DNA of 64,000 nucleotides. It comes from an uncultured Solobacterium sp. (GTDB lineage: Bacteria; Bacillota_I; Bacilli_A; Erysipelotrichales; Erysipelotrichaceae). The stretch lies in the NCBI GenBank assembly GCA_905235315.1, contig CAJOLG010000001.1:5687-69686 (forward strand), read 5' to 3'. The notes beneath the pieces were generated by a model. It was not told the origin of the DNA. It did no database searches and saw only the letters and a list, made by a program, of their open reading frames with translations. Position numbers and translations under genes: made by a program. Of the stretch, positions 8,921 to 17,483 are shown one piece after another (position 1 is the first letter of the stretch; each line of letters opens with the position of its first letter).

Positions 8921-9433
8921 TTATTCCTTCTTTTCTTCCCCTTCCGTAATCAGCGGCAGATCTTTTCCGCACTGAACGCATTTCAGCGCAAGGTAGCGGT
9001 TTTCCGTTCCGCAGTACGGGCATGTTCTGGACGCCAGTGTTTTTTCCGGAAGCCTGGCTCCGCAGTTCGTGCAGAATTCATTCTCGGCAGGCATCGGTTC
9101 GCCGCAGGACGGGCACAGCTTGTATTTGCTGAGTTCCCTGTCTTCAATCGCATCAATCATGCTGTCCCAGCGTTTTGACAGCGTATCAATATCGGGAAGT
9201 TCGGTTTTCTTTTCGGTACCGGAAAATTCCACCGGCACCTCTTCTCCCTTTTCCATTGCCTCAAGGGATTCGGTAATCCGATCCGCAGCTTCGTTGATCG
9301 TGCTGATTGCCTTCTCAGTCATCGGTTTATCAAACGTTTCAGAAAATTTCTTTTCCACCTGGTCAAACAGGTTATCGCCCACTTCTTCGAACTTGCTCTT
9401 TTTCCCGTTAAACAATCCATCAAACAGTCCCAT
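8921..9433 (-). CDS. Double zinc-ribbon protein
   Basis: 170 residues from ATG 9433, chosen because GGAGGG precedes it; an upstream start would extend into the acyltransferase. The N-terminal half is charged and helical. The C-terminal half has two zinc ribbons, CPSCG...CTNCG and CPYCG...CVQCG. No membrane segment or enzyme motif is seen. Such ribbons commonly mediate protein or nucleic acid contacts; the function is unknown. It follows the acyltransferase gene by 16 bases and probably shares its transcript. Confidence 0.75.
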   Translation of the reverse strand: MGLFDGLFNGKKSKFEEVGDNLFDQVEKKFSETFDKPMTEKAISTINEAADRITESLEAMEKGEEVPVEFSGTEKKTELPDIDTLSKRWDSMIDAIEDRELSKYKLCPSCGEPMPAENEFCTNCGARLPEKTLASRTCPYCGTENRYLALKCVQCGKDLPLITEGEEKKE

Positions 9434-9449
9434 TGTCCGTTTCCCTCCA

Positions 9450-10490
9450 TTAATTATTCTGTGCCTGCAGACGCTTCTTTTCAATAAATCCCGTGATTTT
9501 TCCTGCAATGGAATGAACCAGGGCGCCTGCCAGTATCGTCATTGCCAGGATGATCAGGCTGTACACCCAGCCGCGGTATTCAAACGGAAGCCGCGCAAGC
9601 GGGGTTTCCCGGAAGAACCGAAGCAGCAATTCAAAAATCAGATAAACTTCCAGCGAGATCGTACCAATCCCGGAAAGAAACTGTACCGGTGCCGTGAAAC
9701 TGCGTTCTGTCAGGAACGCCGTAAGTCCGGCCGCAAGAAACAGCAGCGGAACTTCAAACAGAAGCACGGAATACCACCGCAGAACCCAGTCCAGGGTGCT
9801 GTATGCGGCTGCAGCCCCGCTCTGGCAGAGAATCATAAGAACCGTTCCCAAAAGAAATCCGGCTGCCATCCCTATTCCTTCCTTTGCGGTAACAGGCTTT
9901 TTTTCATACACCCGCTGCGCAGTGCAGAGTCCCAGCAGGAAGGAAGGTGTCCGGACAAAGAACAGGTTCTGCGGGGTTCCCCGCATCAGAAAACCCGAAA
10001 TCAGCGAAGCGGCCCAAAACAATGTAAACCACACCCGTCTGTGCCTGGAATCCAGGGCAGCGAGGAGCAGCGGGCTCAGAAGATAAAGCACCGTGATTCC
10101 GGAGATAAACCACATGGACAGATCATTCCGCAGCCAGAATGACAGCGTCGAGGCAAGCAGCACGGCATAGCGCTTTCCGGTCTGTTCCATGAAGCAGCGG
10201 ATGATCACGATTATGAGATATGCAGGAAAGATCCGCAGGAAGCGGCGTCTGTAGAAGGCGGCGATTCCGTCATGATTCCGCTTCCATGAAAAATACAGAC
10301 CGACAGCCGAGAGATACAGGAAGCAGTCCACCCCGCAGTAACCGGTCGCTTTCAGATACGCTGCAGGAGGCCACGAAAACCAGATCGTGCTGTGCAGTAA
10401 AACGATCCAGAGCGTTGCTCCTCCCAGCAATACCCCGCGGTATCTGCTGAGAATCCCCCAGTTTCGGATATCTGACGTTCGGCGTGTCAC
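9450..10490 (-). CDS. Acyltransferase 3 family membrane protein
   Basis: 346 residues from a GTG at 10490, chosen because GGAGAAG lies 7 bases upstream and the GTG overlaps the stop of the preceding small ORF (GTGA). About ten hydrophobic helices, with an N-terminal helix holding LLHSTIW (His as in the OafA/YrhL family) and a following arginine-rich loop (YRRRFLRIFPAY). The family transfers acyl groups to cell-surface sugars or peptidoglycan. The acceptor cannot be told from sequence. A longer in-frame reading to 10565 overlaps the small ORF in another frame and lacks a ribosome site. Confidence 0.8.
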   Translation of the reverse strand: MTRRTSDIRNWGILSRYRGVLLGGATLWIVLLHSTIWFSWPPAAYLKATGYCGVDCFLYLSAVGLYFSWKRNHDGIAAFYRRRFLRIFPAYLIIVIIRCFMEQTGKRYAVLLASTLSFWLRNDLSMWFISGITVLYLLSPLLLAALDSRHRRVWFTLFWAASLISGFLMRGTPQNLFFVRTPSFLLGLCTAQRVYEKKPVTAKEGIGMAAGFLLGTVLMILCQSGAAAAYSTLDWVLRWYSVLLFEVPLLFLAAGLTAFLTERSFTAPVQFLSGIGTISLEVYLIFELLLRFFRETPLARLPFEYRGWVYSLIILAMTILAGALVHSIAGKITGFIEKKRLQAQNN

Positions 10491-10648
10491 AGGTCTTCTC
10501 CGTTTGAGAACAGACGCAGCCATTTGATGGAACCCCGCAGGCAGCTGAACCCGTTCTGCGCACACTCGGAAAGAGGCCGCTCTGCACTGCCTTCATACTG
10601 ATTCACAGCGGCTGCACCGCCCCGTAAAAACCGATCTCTGAATCTCAT
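10487..10648 (-). CDS. Small ORF (53 aa) coupled to the acyltransferase
   Basis: Starts MRFRDRFLRGG and ends NGEDL. A strong GGAAGGAGG site lies 11 bases upstream, and its stop overlaps the GTG start of the acyltransferase, the usual sign of translational coupling. There is no signal peptide, cysteine pair or family I recognise. It may be a real small protein or a leader ORF whose translation opens the next start. The -10-like TAGGAT near 10679-10684 lies upstream. Confidence 0.45.
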   Translation of the reverse strand: MRFRDRFLRGGAAAVNQYEGSAERPLSECAQNGFSCLRGSIKWLRLFSNGEDL

Positions 10649-10703
10649 ACCGCCATGTGCCTCCTTCCGTCAAATTCATCCTAGCATGGAACCTGCCCGC
10701 ATA

Positions 10704-10735
10704 TAAAAACAGTTGTCGGAAAAGACAACTGTCTT
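10704..10735 (-). terminator. Terminator of the PfpI-like gene
   Basis: GACAGTTGTC and GACAACTGTT form an 8-bp or longer stem, followed on the minus strand by TTTTTATA. It lies just after the stop at 10745. Confidence 0.85.
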
Positions 10736-10744
10736 TGGGCCGGA

Positions 10745-11254
10745 TTACTCACCAAGCAGGACTGAAAGATAATCCCGCATGTATTCCGGGAGAGTCGCAG
10801 GCGACTGCGCGGATATGATATTGCCGTCAATCACCGATTTTTCATTGACCCATACTGCGCCGGCATTTGTCATGTCATCCCGGATACCGACGGTACTGGT
10901 GACGGTCTTCCCGTTCAGAATACCGGCAGAGATCAGCACCCACCCGGCATGACAGATCTGGCCGATCGGTTTCCGGTCTGCGTTCATCTGCCGCACGATA
11001 TCCAGCACCGCCGGATAGCGTCTCAGTTTGTCCGGTGCCCAGCCGCCCGGAACGAGAATTCCGTCATAATCGGCTGCGCTCACCTCATCAAAGGTCATGT
11101 TCACCTCACAGGGAACGCCGTATTTTCCGTGATACAGTCCTTTCCTCGGTCCGACGATATCTACCGTGCATCCGGCCTCACGAAGCCGGTAGACCGGGTA
11201 CCAGAGCTCAAGATCTTCAAAACTTTCCTCCACAAGCGCAATAATCCGTTTCAT
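10745..11254 (-). CDS. PfpI/YhbO-type DJ-1 superfamily protein
   Basis: 169 residues from ATG 11254 with AAGGAGG upstream; the same frame stays open to 11872, but that part is antisense to the zinc-ribbon gene. It starts MKRIIALVEESFEDLELWYP with the conserved Glu, and the nucleophile motif is QICHAGW. The Cys-His-Ala-Gly form is the PfpI/YhbO type, distinct from the DJ-1 type at 4161-4736. Members are called stress proteins, deglycases or proteases; the activity is unsettled. It has its own terminator and looks monocistronic. Confidence 0.87.
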   Translation of the reverse strand: MKRIIALVEESFEDLELWYPVYRLREAGCTVDIVGPRKGLYHGKYGVPCEVNMTFDEVSAADYDGILVPGGWAPDKLRRYPAVLDIVRQMNADRKPIGQICHAGWVLISAGILNGKTVTSTVGIRDDMTNAGAVWVNEKSVIDGNIISAQSPATLPEYMRDYLSVLLGE

Positions 11255-11464
11255 GTAATCCTCCTTCTGATTATAGATTTCTTTCCAATTGATCCGTTCG
11301 ATGCCGGAGTGCATTCCTTCGGCAGAACAGTGCGGTTCTTCTGCTTTTATTGTAACGACGGACAGCGTATGCATACAAGTCCGATACCCGTGTGAAATCT
11401 CTGTCTTCAGGAAATAAACAATTTCGGTTATGATTTTTGAAAAGAACAAGGAGAATTTACCGTC

Positions 11465-12007
11465 ATGAGCCATAATCCCCAGGTACTTGACGCGCTCAAC
11501 CGCGCTATAGATGCCCTCAATGAACTGAAAACCCTGCTGGAAGCAGAAGAAGCGGAACCTGCCGCTCCGGAAGCGGCGAAGCCCGCGGTGCAGGAACCGG
11601 AACCCGAACCGGAACAGATTGTCCTGATTCCGCCGGAAAAACCGGAACCTGCGCCGGAATTGAAGGAACCGATTGAACTGGCTGAACCTGAAAAAACAGC
11701 AGTGCCTCAGGCAGAGCCGATCCTGCTGGAACACCCCGAATCTGCGGCGGCGGAAGTAAAGCGCCCGATTGAACTGGAACTTCCCGAACGCGAAGAGCCG
11801 GCGAAACAGCCGGATCCGGCACCTGCGGATCGGATCCTGATCTGTCCCCGCTGCGGAAAGAAGATCGACCACGGATTCAAATTCTGCATGTACTGCGGTG
11901 AAAGTCTTCAGACAGCCGCTGCGCCGCTGACCTGCAGCGCCTGCGGGAAGCAGCTGCGGCCGGGCAACCGCTTCTGCGTATACTGCGGCACGCCGGTACA
12001 GCAGTAG
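11465..12007 (+). CDS. Pro/Glu-rich protein with two C-terminal zinc ribbons
   Basis: 180 residues. A short helical head (about 1-30) is followed by a 90-residue stretch dominated by Glu, Pro and Ala (AEPAAPEAAKPAVQEPEPEP and similar). The C-terminus has two zinc ribbons, CPRCG...CMYCG and CSACG...CVYCG. AAGGAG precedes the ATG. It resembles the ribbon protein at 8921-9433 in its C-terminal pattern only. The middle probably works as an extended spacer. The function is unknown. Confidence 0.75.
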   Translation: MSHNPQVLDALNRAIDALNELKTLLEAEEAEPAAPEAAKPAVQEPEPEPEQIVLIPPEKPEPAPELKEPIELAEPEKTAVPQAEPILLEHPESAAAEVKRPIELELPEREEPAKQPDPAPADRILICPRCGKKIDHGFKFCMYCGESLQTAAAPLTCSACGKQLRPGNRFCVYCGTPVQQ

Positions 12008-12018
12008 AACACATTTGA

Positions 12019-12070
12019 AAAAAACTGCATTCCCAAAGCCAACAGAGACAAGGGATGCAGTTCTTTTTTA
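12019..12070. terminator. Bidirectional terminator
   Basis: AACTGCAT and ATGCAGTT pair across a 24-base loop, with CTTTTTT on the right and A-runs on the left. It separates the convergent zinc-ribbon and transpeptidase-like genes. Confidence 0.75.
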
Positions 12071-12072
12071 TT

Positions 12073-13218
12073 TCAGTAATTCCATGGATTTGCCGGATCC
12101 GGATCAGTCGGATCCCAGCCGCGGTTCTCGCTCTCCGGGTCGATATATGACGGTTCCGGTTTTCCGAGCGGGCCGGGATTACCGGGGTCATCATAGATTT
12201 CCACTTCGGTTCCGATCGGACAGTTGTTGAAAATCCATAGTGCATCGCTTACGGCGAGCCGGATACAGCCGAGAGAAGCTTTCGTGCCGAGCTTGTTGTA
12301 TTCAAGGTATTCGACATCCCCTTTGTTCATGGAATAATACGGCACTGAATGAAACAGGATATCGCCCACGATATCGGTTGCGTACTGACCGTACACCCCG
12401 CCGAACAGGGCACGCCAGGTACTGCGGTTGAAGGTATGAAAAACGCCCACCGGTGTCGCAGCGCCGGTTGAACACACCATCGCCTTCAGCGGAATCGTGT
12501 AATTGCCGTCCGCATCTCTCGAATACACCGTAACCGTGTTCAGTTCCCGGTTGACGCGGATGCGGTACGGGTTTTCGTTTTCCGGAACCTTGTTTACAAC
12601 CAGACGGAATTCTGTTTCTGCCCGGTGGCCGTCAAGATCCAGCGCCGTTACGGTAACCGTATATTCGCCCGGCGTATCAAGATCCGCATCGGTCGCAATG
12701 CAGTAAGTGCCCGCGGTCTCTGTCTCACTGCGGGTGAGGTCCCCGTCTTTCCCGTCGGTTACGGACACGACATTGGAGGCAATCTCTGCGGGATCCGCCC
12801 CTGCCTGCAGTTCCATCACCTCTTCGTTCAGTACAATCTCCGGCACCGTATTGTCCCGTACTTCCACTGTGACCGGAAACGAGCGGGATACGGTTTCGCC
12901 CCAGGAAGTCGTTCGGCTCAGTGTCAGGATCAGCGGATAACTTCCGACCGTTCCGGTATCCACATTCCCTTCTGCCGTCAGTTCCCCGCCGGAATAGCGG
13001 ACTGCAGTGCGGATATCAAAGTCGGTTCCGCAGTCGATCTTCAGCGAAGCTTCCTGTGCCTCCAGCGTCATCGCATCATAGATTTCCTGCTTTTCCGTTT
13101 CCTGCAGGCGGTTCCGATATGTCTCACGCACCATGAAACCCGCTGCCGCAAGCACCGCAAGTGCGGCCGCTCCCAGCAGGATCTTAACCGGTGTTCGCAT
13201 TCTTCTTCGCTTTGTCAT
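12073..13218 (-). CDS. L,D-transpeptidase (YkuD)-like membrane-anchored protein
   Basis: 381 residues from ATG 13218 (GAGGAAA upstream). A basic N-terminus and one membrane helix (about residues 12-30) are followed by Ig-like repeats of the kind that decorate wall proteins, then a YkuD domain. The active-site motif reads SLGCIRL where SHGCIRL is usual, so the Cys is kept and the His next to it is Leu; an upstream FHSVPYY supplies another His. The expected job is peptidoglycan cross-linking or protein attachment at the outer face. The acidic, Pro-rich tail (DPTDPDPANPW) is unusual. The start overlaps the radical SAM gene end by 35 bases. Confidence 0.82.
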   Translation of the reverse strand: MTKRRRMRTPVKILLGAAALAVLAAAGFMVRETYRNRLQETEKQEIYDAMTLEAQEASLKIDCGTDFDIRTAVRYSGGELTAEGNVDTGTVGSYPLILTLSRTTSWGETVSRSFPVTVEVRDNTVPEIVLNEEVMELQAGADPAEIASNVVSVTDGKDGDLTRSETETAGTYCIATDADLDTPGEYTVTVTALDLDGHRAETEFRLVVNKVPENENPYRIRVNRELNTVTVYSRDADGNYTIPLKAMVCSTGAATPVGVFHTFNRSTWRALFGGVYGQYATDIVGDILFHSVPYYSMNKGDVEYLEYNKLGTKASLGCIRLAVSDALWIFNNCPIGTEVEIYDDPGNPGPLGKPEPSYIDPESENRGWDPTDPDPANPWNY

Positions 13219-14110
13219 CCTGTCTTTCCTCACGGTTCATATCCGGCAGCTTCCGCCGGATCGTATTCAGTACTTTCTTTTTGTTTCGGACCCAGTCCGG
13301 TGCGATCAGCAGTTCTCCCGGCCCGTCTCCCGTCATGCGGTGAATCACCGTCTTTGCCGGAAGAATGCGGATGAATTCCGCAGCGATATCCGTATACTCC
13401 TCCAGTGAAAGCAGCGGAAACGGATGTTCTGCATACTCTTCCGCCATTTTTGTGCCCTTCAGAATATTGAGCATCTGGATCTTGATTCCATCAATGCCGG
13501 GGTTCATCGCCGCAAGATACCGTGCGGTTTCCAGCATGTCCTCCCGGCTCTCTCCCGGCAGGGACAGAATCACATGGACAATTACGGTGATTCCTGCGTC
13601 CTTCAGCTTCCGCACTGCTTCTTCAAATACCGGCAGTGAATATCCGCGGGCGATCCGCCGTGCGGTGCGTTCATGCATGGTCTGAAGACCGAGCTCCACC
13701 CAGACCGGTTTGATTCGGTTCAGATCCGTCAACAGCTCCATCACCTCATCCCCGAGACAGTCCGGTCTTGTGCCGATGGAAACAACCGCAATATCCGGCC
13801 GGTTCACCGCTTCCGTATACAGCTTTCGCAGGCGGACAGGATCCCCATAGGTATTCGTGAATGACTGGAAGTAGGCGATGTACCGGTCAGATCCGGGTTT
13901 TGCGGCAACGCGTTTCTTCGCGGAACGGATCTGCGCATCGAGGTTTCCCGGCGGGGACGCAAACTCTCCGGAGCCGCCCTGGGAACAGAACGTGCAGCCT
14001 CCGAAGGCAAGCGTACCGTCCCGGTTCGGACATGTGCATCCCGAACTCAGCGACAGCTTGCGGAGTTTGTGGCCGTATTCCGTCTTCAGATAGTCAGAAA
14101 GCATCCTCAT
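13184..14110 (-). CDS. Radical SAM protein, YhcC/TIGR01212 type
   Basis: 308 residues from the ATG at 14110. The N-terminal cysteine motif (SGCTCPNRDG followed by GGCTFC) is that of the YhcC-like radical SAM family, with the usual LGLQTMHERTA segment further on. The substrate of the family is not established. A TATAAT box lies only 10 bases before this ATG, so the mRNA leader is at most a few bases. An alternative ATG at 14122 would sit inside the promoter box. It diverges from the AMP-ligase gene. Confidence 0.85.
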   Translation of the reverse strand: MRMLSDYLKTEYGHKLRKLSLSSGCTCPNRDGTLAFGGCTFCSQGGSGEFASPPGNLDAQIRSAKKRVAAKPGSDRYIAYFQSFTNTYGDPVRLRKLYTEAVNRPDIAVVSIGTRPDCLGDEVMELLTDLNRIKPVWVELGLQTMHERTARRIARGYSLPVFEEAVRKLKDAGITVIVHVILSLPGESREDMLETARYLAAMNPGIDGIKIQMLNILKGTKMAEEYAEHPFPLLSLEEYTDIAAEFIRILPAKTVIHRMTGDGPGELLIAPDWVRNKKKVLNTIRRKLPDMNREERQDDKAKKNANTG

Positions 14111-14120
14111 ACTGCTTTCC

Positions 14121-14126
14121 ATTATA
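14121..14126 (-). promoter_or_regulatory. -10 box of the radical SAM gene
   Basis: TATAAT on the minus strand, 10 bases before the chosen start. There is no clear -35. Confidence 0.5.
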
Positions 14127-14217
14127 GCCCGGCTGCACAACGCGCGGACCGTCTTATCACTATGGACGCCAAACCCGGCAATTTGCATTTTTCGTCATTC
14201 ATAACGGCAATTTATTG

Positions 14218-14223
14218 TAAAAT
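14218..14223 (+). promoter_or_regulatory. -10 box of the AMP-ligase operon
   Basis: TAAAAT with 7 bases to the ATG at 14231 and no ribosome binding site between. This would place the transcription start at or next to the start codon. Confidence 0.5.
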
Positions 14224-14230
14224 TAGTCAC

Positions 14231-15940
14231 ATGAATACAAAAGGGAACGTGCGAAAGCATATCGATTATCCGCGTCTGACGATGTTTCAGATGATCCAGC
14301 GTATGGCGGAACAGTACCCGACTGCACCGGCATACGAGTTTTTCGGAAAGAAAACGTCCTACCGGCAGTTTGTCGCAAAAATTGAGCGTGCAGCACGCGC
14401 TTTTACATCCATGGGTATTCGGAGAGGTGACGCTGTCACCATCTGTATGCCGAATACACCGCAGGCACTCGACTGCTTCTATGCCCTGAACCGGATCGGC
14501 GCTATATGCAATATGGTTCATCCCCTCAGTGCACAGAAAGAAATTACGTTCTTCCTGGACTTCTCTGACAGCCGGATGATTCTTACGATGGACATGTTCT
14601 ACGAAAAAATAGACGCCGCAATCCAGGAATGCGATCACCCGGTCACGATTCTCACCGCGCGTATGCAGGATGAGCTCGATCTGATCAAAGGGATCGGATA
14701 TGCATTCACAGAGGGCCGGAAGTTCCGCAAATTCCCGAATACCGGTTACGGTATTACGTGGACCTCGTTTGTGGCCAAAGGAGTCCCCAGCATCCGGCTT
14801 CCCGAGCCGGTCTATAATCCAAAGGCAACTGCTGCCATTCTGTACAGCGGCGGAACCAGCGGAACACCGAAAGGCATCTGCCTCTCCGATCAGAATTTCA
14901 ACGCCACCGCACTGCAGGCTACCGAAGCGATGCAGCAGCCGATCGGGCCCGGCGATACGATGCTGTCGTGCATGCCGGTATTCCACGGCTTTGGTCTTGG
15001 AATCAATATCCATACGATTCTGATCAACGGCGCAGAGTGCATCCTGATGCCGTCCTTCAACGGCAAATCCTACGCGGATATGCTGCTGAAAAAACACCCG
15101 AGTTTTATTGCCGGCGTTCCGACCATCTTCGAAGCGCTGCTCAATATCGAAGAACTGAAAGACGCGGATCTCTCCTTCCTGAAAGGAATGTTCTGCGGCG
15201 GAGATGCGCTCAGTGTGGAACTGAAGAAAAAAGTGGATACCTTTCTGCGTGAACATCATGCGTCCATTCAGGTGCGCGAGGGCTACGGCCTTACCGAATG
15301 TGTAACGGCCAGCTGCCTGACGCCGCCCGATACCTACCGTGAGAATTCCATCGGCCTTCCCTTCCCGGATACGGAATACTGCATTGTCCGCCCCGGAACG
15401 GATGAAGAGCTTCCTCCGATGGAGGAAGGTGAAATCATTCTCCGCGGCCCGTCTGTCATGATCGGCTATCTGAAGAATCCGGAAGAAACCGCGCAGACCC
15501 TGCGCAAGCTGCCGGACGGCAATATCTGGCTGTTTACCGGTGACCTCGGTTATATGGATAAAGACGGCTATGTCTACTTCAAGCAGCGGATCAAGCGAAT
15601 GATCATCACCAACGGATACAATGTCTATCCCGGACAGATCGAAAACATCATCGATTCCTGCCCGGAAGTCGCCTACAGCTGTGTCATCGGTGTCAAGGAC
15701 CCGCGAAGAATGCAGAGAGTCCGGGCGTATGTCGTTTTGAACCAGGGCTATACCGGTGATGAGGAAATGAAGAAGAAGATCAACGATGTTCTCAGCATGC
15801 ACGTCGCCGCATATGCCCTTCCGAAAGAAATCGAATTCCGCTCCGAACTTCCCAAGACGCTGGTCGGAAAAGTTGCTTACCGCAAACTGGAAGAGGAAGC
15901 GAATGCCGAGGCCGAAAACAAGGAGGGTGCAGGCGTATGA
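14231..15940 (+). CDS. AMP-dependent acyl-CoA synthetase/ligase
   Basis: 569 residues. All adenylate-forming motifs are present: phosphate loop YSGGTSGTPKG (205-215), the GYGLTE motif, FTGDLGYMDKDGY, the hinge region KRMIITNGYNVYPG, and the C-terminal catalytic Lys in PKTLVGKVAYRKLE. It should activate a carboxylic acid to acyl-AMP and then load CoA or another thiol. The acid is not evident; medium- or long-chain fatty acids are the commonest choice for this type. The stop overlaps the next gene by 4 bases (ATGA), so the two are co-translated. No ribosome site precedes the start, and a -10 box sits 7 bases upstream. Confidence 0.88.
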   Translation: MNTKGNVRKHIDYPRLTMFQMIQRMAEQYPTAPAYEFFGKKTSYRQFVAKIERAARAFTSMGIRRGDAVTICMPNTPQALDCFYALNRIGAICNMVHPLSAQKEITFFLDFSDSRMILTMDMFYEKIDAAIQECDHPVTILTARMQDELDLIKGIGYAFTEGRKFRKFPNTGYGITWTSFVAKGVPSIRLPEPVYNPKATAAILYSGGTSGTPKGICLSDQNFNATALQATEAMQQPIGPGDTMLSCMPVFHGFGLGINIHTILINGAECILMPSFNGKSYADMLLKKHPSFIAGVPTIFEALLNIEELKDADLSFLKGMFCGGDALSVELKKKVDTFLREHHASIQVREGYGLTECVTASCLTPPDTYRENSIGLPFPDTEYCIVRPGTDEELPPMEEGEIILRGPSVMIGYLKNPEETAQTLRKLPDGNIWLFTGDLGYMDKDGYVYFKQRIKRMIITNGYNVYPGQIENIIDSCPEVAYSCVIGVKDPRRMQRVRAYVVLNQGYTGDEEMKKKINDVLSMHVAAYALPKEIEFRSELPKTLVGKVAYRKLEEEANAEAENKEGAGV

Positions 15941-16824
15941 GTGAACCGAGAAAACGCAGATGGGGAGACCGCCGCGACGGATACAAAGTAAAGGTCCCCG
16001 GTCTTCAGACCGTTATGGCAAGTCTTATGCCCAACCGTACCGACTGCGAATGCTATCTGAGGGAAGAGATCGATATTACAGATCTGCTGCCCTATCTGGA
16101 ACAGAAAAACGCATCTCACCCGGAATACCGGACAACGCTGTTTCACTGCTTTGTCATGGCACTCACCAAGATGTTCCGTGAGCGCAGCCGAATGAACCGC
16201 TTTGTGCAGGGCGGCACAATGTACGAGCGTTACGATGTTTCCGTAGCCTTTGTCGCAAAGCGCAGATTCTCCGAACAGGGCGAAGAGGCGCTGATGTTTC
16301 TGACACCGAATGCCACGGATACCCTGGATGATATTTCGAAAAAAATCATCGGTGATGTCAATGAGACCCGCAAAAGCGAGGTCGCGACCGGCGGTGTTGA
16401 TGAGCTTCTTGACAAGTTTGCGGCGATGCCGAAACTTCTGATGATGTTTCTGGTATGGATCATCCGCTGTCTTGACTTCTGGGGCATCAACCCGAAGTTC
16501 CTTACCGACGGAGATCCGAACTACAGCAGTATCTTCATCAGCAACCTCGGCAGTATCAAATGCCCTTCCGTATATCATCATCTGAACAACTACGGCACCA
16601 ACTCCTTCATGCTGACGATCGGCACAATGCATAAGGCAGAGGTTATCATGCCGGACGGCAGTAAGCAGATTCGTGATTTCGTCGATATCGGCGCCACCAT
16701 TGATGAGCGTATCGGAGACGGATTCTACTTCGCCCGCAGCCTGAAACTGGTCAAGTATATCTTCGCGCATCCCGAACTGCTGGATGAACCGCTGGAAACT
16801 CCCAGCAACTTCGATTACAGCTAA
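15937..16824 (+). CDS. Acyltransferase-fold protein (E2/CAT-like) lacking the catalytic His
   Basis: 295 residues. The overall fold pattern matches the catalytic domain of 2-oxoacid dehydrogenase E2 or chloramphenicol acetyltransferase, with no lipoyl or peripheral-subunit domain. Where E2 enzymes have DHRxxDG, this protein has DERIGDG (Asp256-Glu257-Arg258...Asp261-Gly262), so the catalytic His is Glu. NYSSIFISNLGS near 195 matches the E2 core. A hydrophobic stretch near 180-190 (LLMMFLVWIIRCL) is odd for a soluble enzyme. It is co-translated with the AMP-ligase, so it may receive the acyl-CoA made there. It may be inactive, or use another mechanism. Confidence 0.75.
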   Translation: MSEPRKRRWGDRRDGYKVKVPGLQTVMASLMPNRTDCECYLREEIDITDLLPYLEQKNASHPEYRTTLFHCFVMALTKMFRERSRMNRFVQGGTMYERYDVSVAFVAKRRFSEQGEEALMFLTPNATDTLDDISKKIIGDVNETRKSEVATGGVDELLDKFAAMPKLLMMFLVWIIRCLDFWGINPKFLTDGDPNYSSIFISNLGSIKCPSVYHHLNNYGTNSFMLTIGTMHKAEVIMPDGSKQIRDFVDIGATIDERIGDGFYFARSLKLVKYIFAHPELLDEPLETPSNFDYS

Positions 16825-16826
16825 GC

Positions 16827-16893
16827 AGAAAAAAAGAGAGCGACTGAACTGCTCCGCGAAAACGCAGACAAGTTCAGATTATCTCTTTTTTTA
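16827..16893. terminator. Bidirectional terminator
   Basis: AGAGA...CTGAACT pairs with AGTTCAG...TCTCT and is followed by TTTTTTT; the left side is A-rich. It ends both the acyltransferase-like gene and mntP. Confidence 0.75.
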
Positions 16894-17472
16894 TCTTCCG
16901 AGGAATATTCTGATTCCGATCACAATCAGGATCACGCCGCCGAATATGGACGCTTTTCCGGAGAGCGCGGTTCCGGCTTTCCGGCCGATCAGAAGTCCCG
17001 CAATACAGATGACAAACGTCACAACCGCAATAATCAGGGATGCGAAGAAGGCGCTCGCCGCATTATACTCCGCAATCGTAAAGCCGACAGAGAGCGCATC
17101 AATCGAAGTCGCAATTCCCTGCAGGATCAGATCTTTGCCCGATACCCTGCCGGAGGTTTCTTCCGATCCCGATGCAGCATGAAGTCCCTCGAGAATCATT
17201 TTTCCGCCGATATACCCCAGCAGGATCATCGCAATCCACGGAATCAGGGTGCGGAACGCATTGAAGTACGTTACAACCGTGTGGACGCAGAACCAGCCGA
17301 CCATCGGCATCAGAAACTGAAATCCCGCAAATGTCCCGGCAATCAGACACATCCGTTTCCGGCTCATGCGGGGGTCGTTCAGCCCGTTTGCCAGGGATAC
17401 GGAAAACGCATCCATCGCAAGACCAACTCCCAGTAAAGCGGCATTTACAATAAAGCCCATCAGATTTTCCAT
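16891..17472 (-). CDS. mntP: Manganese efflux pump MntP
   Basis: 193 residues with six predicted membrane helices in two repeats. The repeat motifs GLAMDAFSVSLANG (helix 1) and GIATSIDALSVGF (helix 4) carry the Asp residues needed for Mn2+ export. The start at 17472 is preceded by GGAG at 6 bases; in-frame ATGs at 17478 and 17484 are possible. The upstream yybP-ykoY riboswitch independently supports a manganese role. Confidence 0.94.
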   Translation of the reverse strand: MENLMGFIVNAALLGVGLAMDAFSVSLANGLNDPRMSRKRMCLIAGTFAGFQFLMPMVGWFCVHTVVTYFNAFRTLIPWIAMILLGYIGGKMILEGLHAASGSEETSGRVSGKDLILQGIATSIDALSVGFTIAEYNAASAFFASLIIAVVTFVICIAGLLIGRKAGTALSGKASIFGGVILIVIGIRIFLGR

Positions 17473-17483
17473 ACTCATCTCCA

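Noticed and set aside
11255..11872. N-terminal extension of the PfpI-like frame
   Set aside because: It is antisense to the zinc-ribbon gene and rich in Arg/Phe as a shadow of its Glu/Pro codons; AAGGAGG fixes the start at 11254.
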